From positions 1-5,197 of the forward strand of contig CAKTWE010000108.1 in assembly GCA_934630385.1 (NCBI GenBank): 5,197 bases of DNA, written 5' to 3'. Of this stretch, positions 1 to 5,197 are shown piece after piece. A program made the translations under genes and the position numbers. Each line of letters starts with the position of its first letter. Within the stretch, counting starts at the first letter, position 1. The notes under the pieces are model-generated. The model searched no databases. It was not told the origin of the DNA and saw only the letters and a program-made list of their open reading frames with translations. Origin of the DNA: an uncultured Collinsella sp. (lineage in GTDB: Bacteria; Actinomycetota; Coriobacteriia; Coriobacteriales; Coriobacteriaceae).

Positions 1-576
1 GCCGGCTTACCCAGTATGGTTGACGATCTGCTCGAAGAGCCGAGCGTGACGTTTTTGCGACGTGCCCAGCAGCGTACGCTGGGGGCGATATCTTTGCCCA
101 GGGTGCGGGATTCATATATCCAGACAGTCGAGAGTACCGGTCTCTGCGTCGATGCGGAGACGGCGGACCTTGCGGCACACAAGAGCATGGGGCATCCCTA
201 TATGGTTCAGCTGGTGGGCTATTACATGTGGCGCTCTGCCGTCCGGCGCAACTCGCAGGTCATTGAAAGGTGCGATGTCGAGGCTGGCCATGCGGATGCC
301 ATCTCTGAGTTCTACGAAGCGGTTGACGCGCCTCTGTATTACGGGTTGCGCAGTCCACAGCGCCTCTTTATCGAGGCCATGGCCGCTGACGAGGGTAAGC
401 CGACGCGCATGGCGGATATCATTGAGCGCTGCGATCGCACCCAGAGCTGGGCGAGTAAATATCGCGCAAGCCTGATTCGCGAGCGCGTCATCGAGGCTGC
501 CGGATACGGCCTCGTCCGGTTTGTCGTGCCCATGCTGGGCGCGTACATTCGCGATCGAGTTTTATGGCATGAGTAG
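1..576 (+). CDS. AAA/ORC-like ATP-binding protein, C-terminal part (5' end outside window)
   Basis: The frame is open from the first base, so the gene begins upstream; 191 residues are visible. The first residues, AGLPSMVDDLL, resemble the sensor-1 strand and following turn of AAA_16/ORC1-Cdc6-like ATPases. Next come a helical lid (about residues 16-75, with FLRRAQQRTLG and the GHPYMVQLVGYYMW segment) and a C-terminal part (about 112-185) that reads like a winged helix: SPQRLFIEAMA, then SWASKYRASLIRERVIEAAGYG, then a hydrophobic strand. Walker A and B lie upstream and cannot be checked. By family analogy this is a cytoplasmic ATPase that may bind DNA or partner proteins; its substrate is unknown. 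Its stop overlaps or nearly touches the UvrA-like gene, which suggests one transcript. The ATG at 16 is an internal methionine, not a real start. The family call is fairly good; the function is open. Confidence 0.75.
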   Translation, partial: AGLPSMVDDLLEEPSVTFLRRAQQRTLGAISLPRVRDSYIQTVESTGLCVDAETADLAAHKSMGHPYMVQLVGYYMWRSAVRRNSQVIERCDVEAGHADAISEFYEAVDAPLYYGLRSPQRLFIEAMAADEGKPTRMADIIERCDRTQSWASKYRASLIRERVIEAAGYGLVRFVVPMLGAYIRDRVLWHE

Positions 577-3082
577 GGTGATAGAGGTGACGGAACAGAA
601 GATGAGCCCGCAGGCTATCGAGGTGCGTGGCGCGCGTGTACACAACCTCAAGGACATCGATATCGATATTCCGCTGGGAAAACTCGTGGGCATTGCCGGC
701 GTGTCGGGTTCGGGCAAGAGTTCGCTGGCGCTGGGAGTTCTTTATGCCGAGGGCTCGCGTCGCTATCTGGAAGCACTCAGCACCTATACCCGCCGTCGTC
801 TGACGCAGGCCGAACATGCCCAGGTGGACGAGGTGCTGCACGTGCCGGCGGCGCTCGCATTGCATCAGCGCCCCAGCGTGCCGGGCGTACGCTCGACCTT
901 TGGCACCATGACCGAGCTCAACAATAGCCTGCGCCTGCTCTTTAGCCGTTGTGCCCATCACGTGTGCCCGCACTGCGGGGCACGCGTGGAGCCGAGTCTT
1001 AACGTGGCCGCAGGCCTGTCGCTCACGTGTCCGACATGCGGCCGCGAGTTCTACGCGCCGGGTGCCGAGGATTTGGCTTTCAATAGCGGCGGTGCATGCC
1101 CCACCTGTGGCGGCACCGGTGTCATGCGCGAGGTAGACGAGGCGAGCCTGGTGCCCGACGAGTCAAAGACCATCAACGAGGGCGCGGTGCTTCCCTGGGG
1201 CACGCTCATGTGGGATCTGATGAAGCAGGTAGCCGGTGAGATGGGTGTGCGCACCGACGTGCCGTTTAACCAGCTCACGCCCGCCGAGCGCGATATCGTG
1301 TTCCATGGCCCAGCGGTAAAGAAGCACATTCTCTACGTGCCCAAAAACGGCGAGGGCGCCACGCCGCTCGACTTTACCTATTACAACGCCGTCTATACCG
1401 TCGAGAATGCGCTCGCCAAGGTTAAGGACGACAAGGGCCTCAAACGCGTTGCACGCTTTTTGCGCGAGGGGCCATGTCGTGACTGCGGCGGCACGCGTCT
1501 CTCCGAGGTTGCACGCCAGCCCCAAGTGCGCGGTATCAATCTGGCGCAGGCGGCGGCCATGACGCTGGGCGAGGCGATTGAGTGGGTGCGCGGGGTGCCC
1601 GCATCCTTGCCGACCGAGATGCAGCCCATGGCAGCGGATATCTGCGATTCTTTTTTGGGTGCGGCCCGTCGCCTGGTCGATCTGGGTCTCGATTACCTTT
1701 CGCTCGATCGCGCCGGTGCCACGCTCTCTACGGGTGAGCGCCAGCGTGTGCAGCTTGCCCGCGTGGTGCGCAACCGATCGACGGGCGTGCTTTATGTGCT
1801 GGACGAGCCTTCGATCGGCTTGCATCCTGCCAATGTCGACGGCCTGGTGGGCGTGATGCGCGATCTGGTGGATGACGGCAACACCGTGGTTGTTGTCGAC
1901 CACGATACGCGCGTACTGGCGGAGGCTGATTATCTGGTCGAGATGGGCCCCGTTGCCGGAGCGGGTGGTGGTAATGTGATCGCCGCCGGTACGGTGGACG
2001 AGGTCGAACAATCGCAGGGCAGCCGTATCGCCCCGTTTTTGCGCTCGGAGCCCAAGCGCTTGCGTCCGCAGGTGACTGACGACGAGATGTTCGACCAGGG
2101 CCATATCCGCATGGCTACCGATGCCATCCATACCGTCAAGCCGCTCGAAGTCGATATCCCACGCGGCCGCCTTGTCGCGGTGACGGGCGTTTCGGGTTCG
2201 GGCAAGACGACGTTGGTGCTCGAGACACTCATTCCGGCGCTCAAGGCGCAGGCAGCTGGCGAGCGCCTGCCGGGGCACGTGCGTTGGATCGATGCCGAGG
2301 GCATCGCGCGCGCCAACCTGATTGATGCCACGCCCATCGGCGCCAACGTGCGCTCGACGGTGGCAACCTATGCCGACATCCATGATGAGCTGCGCCGCGC
2401 CTTTGCCCGTACGCCCGAGGCTAAGGCGGCGGGATACAAGGCGGGCGCCTTTAGCTACAACACCGGTGCCTTGCGCTGCCCTACGTGCGACGGCACGGGC
2501 TCGATATCGCTCGACGTGCAGTTTTTGCCCGATGTTGAGATCGTCTGTCCCGCATGCCGCGGCTCTCGCTATGCAGACGCGGCTTCGCATATCCATCGCG
2601 AGGGCAAGGACGGGAGCCTACTTACGTTGCCGCAGCTCATGGACATGAGTGTGGACGAGGCCCTCGACGCCACGCTGGGACTCAAGAAGGTTCAGACGCG
2701 CTTGCAGACCTTGCACGACCTGGGCTTGGGCTATCTCACACTTGGTGAGCCCACGCCGGCGCTTTCGGGCGGCGAGGCGCAGCGTCTTAAGCTCGCGAGC
2801 GAGATGGGCCGCGTGCAGGATGATGCCGTGTTTGTGTTCGACGAGCCCACGATCGGACTACATCCGCTCGATGTTCAGGTGTTGCTGAGTGTGTTCGACG
2901 GCCTCGTTGCCAAGGGCGCCACGGTTGTCGTGATCGAACACGACCTCGACCTTATCCGTAATGCCGATTACGTGATCGACATGGGCCCAGGTGGTGGCGA
3001 TGCGGGCGGGCAAATCGTCTGCGCCGGCACGCCGGCAGGCATCGCGGCCTGCCCCGCAAGCATCACCGGCCGCTACCTATAA
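569..3082 (+). CDS. UvrA-like tandem ABC ATPase (excinuclease ABC subunit A family) lacking the UvrB-binding domain
   Basis: This 837-residue protein has the two-ATPase UvrA layout. NBD1 has Walker A GVSGSGKSS at 44-52, signature LSTGE at 386-390, Walker B VLYVLDEP at 407-414 and H445. NBD2 has GVSGSGKTT at 540-548, LSGGE at 732-736, FVFDEP at 755-760 and H791. Zinc-type cysteines are C154/C157/C177/C180 and C637/C640/C660/C663, with further CxxC pairs at 133/136 and 303/306. The insertion domain (about 210-300) is present. Only about 17 residues separate C136 from C154, where housekeeping UvrA (about 940 residues) holds the UvrB-binding domain of over 100 residues. The usual Gln of the NBD2 DQSPIG motif is Ala587. 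By family it is a cytoplasmic DNA-binding ATPase, possibly for damage or drug tolerance, but UvrB loading is doubtful. Start is ambiguous: ATG 569 (weak GAG), GTG 587 (AGGG, 8-base gap) or ATG 602 (GGA, 7-base gap); the longest is given. Confidence 0.9.
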   Translation: MSRVIEVTEQKMSPQAIEVRGARVHNLKDIDIDIPLGKLVGIAGVSGSGKSSLALGVLYAEGSRRYLEALSTYTRRRLTQAEHAQVDEVLHVPAALALHQRPSVPGVRSTFGTMTELNNSLRLLFSRCAHHVCPHCGARVEPSLNVAAGLSLTCPTCGREFYAPGAEDLAFNSGGACPTCGGTGVMREVDEASLVPDESKTINEGAVLPWGTLMWDLMKQVAGEMGVRTDVPFNQLTPAERDIVFHGPAVKKHILYVPKNGEGATPLDFTYYNAVYTVENALAKVKDDKGLKRVARFLREGPCRDCGGTRLSEVARQPQVRGINLAQAAAMTLGEAIEWVRGVPASLPTEMQPMAADICDSFLGAARRLVDLGLDYLSLDRAGATLSTGERQRVQLARVVRNRSTGVLYVLDEPSIGLHPANVDGLVGVMRDLVDDGNTVVVVDHDTRVLAEADYLVEMGPVAGAGGGNVIAAGTVDEVEQSQGSRIAPFLRSEPKRLRPQVTDDEMFDQGHIRMATDAIHTVKPLEVDIPRGRLVAVTGVSGSGKTTLVLETLIPALKAQAAGERLPGHVRWIDAEGIARANLIDATPIGANVRSTVATYADIHDELRRAFARTPEAKAAGYKAGAFSYNTGALRCPTCDGTGSISLDVQFLPDVEIVCPACRGSRYADAASHIHREGKDGSLLTLPQLMDMSVDEALDATLGLKKVQTRLQTLHDLGLGYLTLGEPTPALSGGEAQRLKLASEMGRVQDDAVFVFDEPTIGLHPLDVQVLLSVFDGLVAKGATVVVIEHDLDLIRNADYVIDMGPGGGDAGGQIVCAGTPAGIAACPASITGRYL

Positions 3083-3084
3083 AC

Positions 3085-3119
3085 GAATGTGAAAAAGGGG
3101 CAGTCCCTTTGTCACATTC
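3085..3119. terminator. Palindromic repeat in the convergent gap, possible bidirectional terminator
   Basis: GAATGTGA (3085-3092) pairs with TCACATTC (3112-3119). Inside it AAAGGG (3094-3099) pairs with CCCTTT (3105-3110), leaving one A/G mismatch and a 5-base loop. It fills the whole gap between the UvrA-like stop (3080-3082) and the trmL stop. Its right arm contains the trmL stop codon and the codons just before it. Read on the minus strand, the inner stem runs into CCCCTTTTT, a short T tract, so termination of trmL transcripts is plausible. On the plus strand only TTT follows the inner stem. The dyad is certain from sequence; the termination role is inferred. Confidence 0.6.
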
Positions 3120-3711
3120 CCGGAAAGCCTGTTTGGCGCAGGGCTTCGTAGAGGACGATGGCGGCGCTGTTGGAGAGGTTGAGTGCGCTGATGCGGTAGT
3201 CGTCCGGATTGACGAAGTTGCCGCAGATATCCTGCCGAAGGATGGCCTCATGGCCGTCCTCAGCATGCCTGAGCGATCCCTCGTGGGCTTCCCAAGCCTC
3301 GGCATTATCGAGTGAGTCGCAATCGCGCAGCATGGGGATGCGCTCGCAGCGCTCGGGCGCCGCGGCAAGCAGCGGCTCGGGAATGCCCGAGCTCTCGCTG
3401 CCAAAGACCAAGTAGTCGCCATCGCGGTAGGTACTCTGCGCATAGGTGCGGCGTGCCTTTTTGGTCAGCAGGTGCAGGCGCTCGTCGGCGGGGGAGAGGC
3501 CGTTGCGTGCAAGGAAATCCTCCCAGCCGGCATAGGTCGCCACGTCCAAGTTTTGCCAGTAGCCCAGGCCGGCGCGACGTACCGTCTTGTCATCGAGCGA
3601 AAAGCCCAGCGGCTCCACCAGATGTAGGCGGGCGCCGGTGACCACGCAGGTACGGCCGATATTGCCCGTATTGGCCGGAATCTCGGGCGCATACAGCACA
3701 ATGTTGAACAT
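3112..3711 (-). CDS. trmL: tRNA (cytidine(34)-2'-O)-methyltransferase TrmL (SPOUT/SpoU family)
   Basis: This 199-residue protein begins MFNIVLYAPEIPANTGNIGR, the hallmark TrmL/CspR N-terminus. By family it methylates the ribose 2'-OH of the wobble base of tRNA-Leu isoacceptors using S-adenosylmethionine, as a cytoplasmic dimer with a C-terminal trefoil knot. Motif 1 is NTGNIGRTC (14-22), motif 2 is YLVFGSESSGIPE (100-112), and motif 3 is ALNLSNSAAIVLYEALRQ (176-193), followed by TGFPGM. Conserved LVEPLGF and DDKTVRRAGL segments lie at 31-50. Typical members have about 155-160 residues. The excess is a segment of about 40 residues (roughly 130-174) between IPML and ALNLSNS, where most homologues have only a few residues. 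The start is set by AAGGAG at 3716-3721, four bases from ATG 3711; the in-frame extension toward 3930 has no family similarity and runs through the palindrome into cobW. It lies downstream of cobW on the same strand and converges with the UvrA-like gene. Confidence 0.93.
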   Translation of the reverse strand: MFNIVLYAPEIPANTGNIGRTCVVTGARLHLVEPLGFSLDDKTVRRAGLGYWQNLDVATYAGWEDFLARNGLSPADERLHLLTKKARRTYAQSTYRDGDYLVFGSESSGIPEPLLAAAPERCERIPMLRDCDSLDNAEAWEAHEGSLRHAEDGHEAILRQDICGNFVNPDDYRISALNLSNSAAIVLYEALRQTGFPGM

Positions 3712-3715
3712 GAAT

Positions 3716-3721
3716 CTCCTT
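3716..3721 (-). promoter_or_regulatory. Ribosome-binding site of trmL
   Basis: The minus strand reads AAGGAG, then ATTC, then ATG (3711-3709). This strong Shine-Dalgarno fixes the TrmL start at MFNIV and rules out the longer in-frame extension. It begins only about a dozen bases after the end of the upstream hairpin. Confidence 0.8.
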
Positions 3722-3732
3722 GGCTCAGAACG

Positions 3733-3773
3733 AAAAACCACCACGAAGGGGGCAGACACCTTCGTGGTGGTTT
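3733..3773 (-). terminator. Strong hairpin with T tract between cobW and trmL (probable intrinsic terminator or repeat element)
   Basis: A perfect 15-bp stem is formed by 3735-3749 and 3759-3773, with a 9-base loop. On the minus strand the second arm ends GTGGTGGTTT and continues to TTTTT before CG, the layout of a factor-independent terminator for cobW, whose stop is 40 bases upstream. The loop-side sequence TGTCTGCCCCC resembles the core of the palindrome at 3085-3119, so it may also be a dispersed repeat. Because it ends just ahead of the trmL Shine-Dalgarno, trmL would need either read-through or a promoter overlapping or just before the hairpin. I found no convincing promoter in the 101-base gap. 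Confidence 0.65.
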
Positions 3774-3812
3774 GGCGGTTACGTAGGCGGAAAAATGCCC
3801 GCTTGGATAAAC

Positions 3813-4943
3813 CTAGGCGCGGTGCCAGTCGGTCAGACAGGCATCGAGGGAGGCGATGAGCGCATCCTTGTCCATGTGACGGCCGATGATGCACAGGCTC
3901 GTCATGCGATCGCCCGTCTCGTCGTCCCAAATCTGCATGATCTCGGGGTTCTCGTCGATGATCTTCTGCTTCTCGCCCTCGGGCGCGGAGTCAACGAACA
4001 GACCGTTCTCCATCAGGCGCATCTGGTGGCCGGCCTGCTCAAACATGTAGCACATGTCCGGATTGCTGGCCTGCCACAGCGGGCCCTTGACGCGGATGAC
4101 CTCGTCGGGCCACTCTTGCTCAACAAAATCGGTGAACTTCTGCAGGTCAAACGGCTTGCGGCGCGAGTATACAAAGGTCTCGATGTCGTACTCGAGCACC
4201 TCGGGGTCGTCATGCTCCTCGGGATGCTCCATGGCCTCGATCCAGGCGGCGGAGTTGTAGGCGCGCATAAAGTCGAAGCGGTCGGTGTCGAGCAGCTCCT
4301 CCATGGGAACCTCGCCGTTTTGCGCCTCGACGATCACGGCGTCCTTCTGCAGACTGCGCACGATAGCCTTGAGCTCGGCGATCTGCTCAGGGCTCACGGT
4401 ATCGGTCTTGTTGAGGATCAGCGTGGAGCAGAACTCGATCTGCTGGATGAGCAGGCTTTCGATGTCGTCCTCGTCGATATCCTCTGCCAGCAGGTCGCGG
4501 CCGCCGTTGAACTCGTCGTACATGCGGGCGCAGTCGACCACGGCCACGATGTTGTCGAGCGCAAGCTTGGGCTCGCCGCCCACCTTGGCCTCGTCGCAGA
4601 AGCTCGAGATGGTGTAGGCGATGGGGATGGGCTCGCAGATCCCCGAGGCCTCGATGATGATGTAATCGAAGTTGCCCGAATCGGCGATGCCCTGCAGCTG
4701 GTTGGCAAGGTCATCCGAAAGCGTGCAGCAGATGCAGCCGTTGGTGAGCGGGATGAGGTCGTCGGTCTCGGAAAGGCCGCCGTCGGCGATGAGGCTGGCG
4801 TCAACGTTGATCTCGCCGATATCGTTGACGATCACGGCGGCGCGGATGCCGCCGTCGTTAGCGAGGATGTGGTTGAGCAGCGTGGTCTTGCCGGCACCGA
4901 GGTATCCGGTAAGCATGATAATCTTCACGGGTTTGTTGGGCAT
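3813..4943 (-). CDS. CobW/COG0523-family GTP-binding protein, probable metal chaperone
   Basis: This 376-residue G3E-class GTPase has Walker A GYLGAGKTT at 13-21, a CICC metal-binding motif (C70, C72, C73) in TNGCICCTL, EASGICEP at 98-105 matching the family ExxG switch, and the guanine-specificity motif NKTD at 178-181. The C-terminal CobW_C domain (about 250-374) includes ETFVYSRRKPFD, VIRVKGPLW and CIIGRHMDKDAL. Related proteins insert zinc or other metals into client enzymes in the cytoplasm, powered by GTP. No cobalamin gene is in view, so a CobW role in B12 synthesis is not supported. The linker has only H240 and H244 in an acidic stretch, not the long His-rich loop of many relatives. 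The start is ATG 4943: AAAGGAGG lies four to five bases before it, inside the extra codons of the possible ATG at 4964. It follows an ArsC-like gene after 86 bases; co-transcription is possible. Confidence 0.9.
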   Translation of the reverse strand: MPNKPVKIIMLTGYLGAGKTTLLNHILANDGGIRAAVIVNDIGEINVDASLIADGGLSETDDLIPLTNGCICCTLSDDLANQLQGIADSGNFDYIIIEASGICEPIPIAYTISSFCDEAKVGGEPKLALDNIVAVVDCARMYDEFNGGRDLLAEDIDEDDIESLLIQQIEFCSTLILNKTDTVSPEQIAELKAIVRSLQKDAVIVEAQNGEVPMEELLDTDRFDFMRAYNSAAWIEAMEHPEEHDDPEVLEYDIETFVYSRRKPFDLQKFTDFVEQEWPDEVIRVKGPLWQASNPDMCYMFEQAGHQMRLMENGLFVDSAPEGEKQKIIDENPEIMQIWDDETGDRMTSLCIIGRHMDKDALIASLDACLTDWHRA

Positions 4944-4947
4944 GTGC

Positions 4948-4955
4948 CCTCCTTT
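4948..4955 (-). promoter_or_regulatory. Ribosome-binding site that decides the cobW-family start
   Basis: The minus strand reads AAAGGAGG, then GCAC, then ATG (4943-4941). This near-perfect Shine-Dalgarno lies within the codons that would encode MSNKGGH if translation began at 4964. The seven-residue extension is therefore most likely untranslated leader. Confidence 0.8.
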
Positions 4956-5029
4956 GTTAGACATGGCTTACAGTTGAATCTTATGCCAAACGCCTGCTCT
5001 TATACCCACGCGCCGGCAAATAACACAGG

Positions 5030-5197
5030 CTACTCCCAGGCTCCCCATACATCGGGGCAATAACCGACGGTAGCCTTTTTGCCGTTGCGCACGATGGGCT
5101 CGGCTAGAACCTGCTGGTTTTCGAGCAACTTGTCGAAGCGCTGGCTAGGGGTGAGGTGCTGGATGAGCGCGAGCGTCTCCTCGTCCTTGGCCTTGGG
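5030..5197 (-). CDS. ArsC/Spx/YffB-like thioredoxin-fold protein, C-terminal fragment (5' end outside window)
   Basis: The minus strand is open from the window edge to a TAG at 5032-5030, encoding the last 55 residues. The segment contains LTPSQRFDKLLENQQV, then LAEPIVRNGKKATVGYCPD, ending VWGAWE. A helix, then RPIV or EPIV, a charged turn and VGY/VGF is the typical C-terminus of the arsenate reductase/Spx/YffB family. In that family the cis-proline of the RPIV-like motif packs against the active site. The catalytic N-terminal cysteine lies outside the window, so arsenate reduction, Spx-type regulation and an unknown thiol role cannot be told apart. A cysteine falls near the C-terminus in VGYCPD, which is not a standard catalytic position. 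It is on the same strand as the COG0523 GTPase and ends 86 bases before it. No hairpin with a T tract is visible after its stop. Confidence 0.7.
   Translation of the reverse strand, partial: PKAKDEETLALIQHLTPSQRFDKLLENQQVLAEPIVRNGKKATVGYCPDVWGAWE

Noticed and set aside
521..568. Start of the UvrA-like protein at ATG 521
   Set aside because: It would overlap the upstream gene by more than 50 bases, adds residues (MSCPCWARTF) unlike any UvrA N-terminus, and has no good ribosome-binding site.
1163..2596. Minus-strand open frame of 477 codons inside the UvrA-like gene
   Set aside because: It is fully antisense to conserved UvrA motifs and gives an Arg/His/Ala-rich product without recognisable domains; it is explained by high-GC codon bias.
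3712..3930. N-terminal extension of TrmL by about 73 residues
   Set aside because: The extension has no family similarity, includes the hairpin and antisense-frame cobW sequence, and a strong Shine-Dalgarno sits right before ATG 3711.
4944..4964. Upstream ATG at 4964 as the start of the cobW-family protein
   Set aside because: The extra codons contain the AAAGGAGG ribosome-binding site for ATG 4943, which also gives the usual short N-terminus before Walker A.
4999..5004. TATAAG as a -10 box for the cobW-family gene on the minus strand
   Set aside because: Five of six bases match the consensus, but no acceptable -35 hexamer lies 16-18 bases upstream and there is no extended -10 TG at the right place, so I do not report it as a promoter.
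3720..5063. Long plus-strand open frame of 447 codons opposite the cobW-family gene
   Set aside because: It is the mirror of a well-conserved GTPase with intact motifs on the other strand. It crosses the hairpin and intergenic gaps, and its product is a biased Leu/Val/Asp/His string typical of antisense frames in high-GC genes.

Overview
The window is a stretch of high-GC chromosome with ordinary bacterial Shine-Dalgarno sites and no RNA genes, mobile elements or CRISPR array. The protein sequences look to me like a gut actinobacterium of the Coriobacteriia (Collinsella or a relative). That is an impression from protein style and from two intergenic palindromes. No ribosomal or other marker gene is present to confirm it.

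Plus strand, 1-3082: the window opens inside the 3' part of an AAA/ORC-like ATPase that ends in a winged-helix-like domain. Its stop overlaps, or lies within about 25 bases of, the start of a UvrA-like tandem ABC ATPase. That protein keeps both nucleotide-binding domains, the insertion domain and the zinc cysteines. It has almost none of the UvrB-binding domain and has changes at usually conserved ATP-site positions. It is therefore better read as a UvrA-like paralogue than as the housekeeping excinuclease subunit. The two genes are probably co-transcribed.

Minus strand, 3112-5197, read from right to left: the C-terminal 55 residues of an ArsC/Spx-like thioredoxin-fold protein, an 86-base gap, a CobW/COG0523 GTPase (probable metal chaperone), a 101-base gap, and then trmL, the tRNA wobble 2'-O-methyltransferase. 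TrmL carries an extra segment of about 40 residues just before its last knot motif. trmL converges on the UvrA-like gene.

Two strong palindromes flank trmL. One sits in the convergent gap and supplies the trmL stop codon. The other has a perfect 15-bp stem and lies between cobW and the trmL ribosome-binding site. Their loops share the core CTGCCCC in the same orientation, so they look like members of one repeat family that may act as terminators. I see no complete new multi-gene system. The points most worth following are the ATPase/UvrA-like pair, the TrmL insertion and the paired palindromes.
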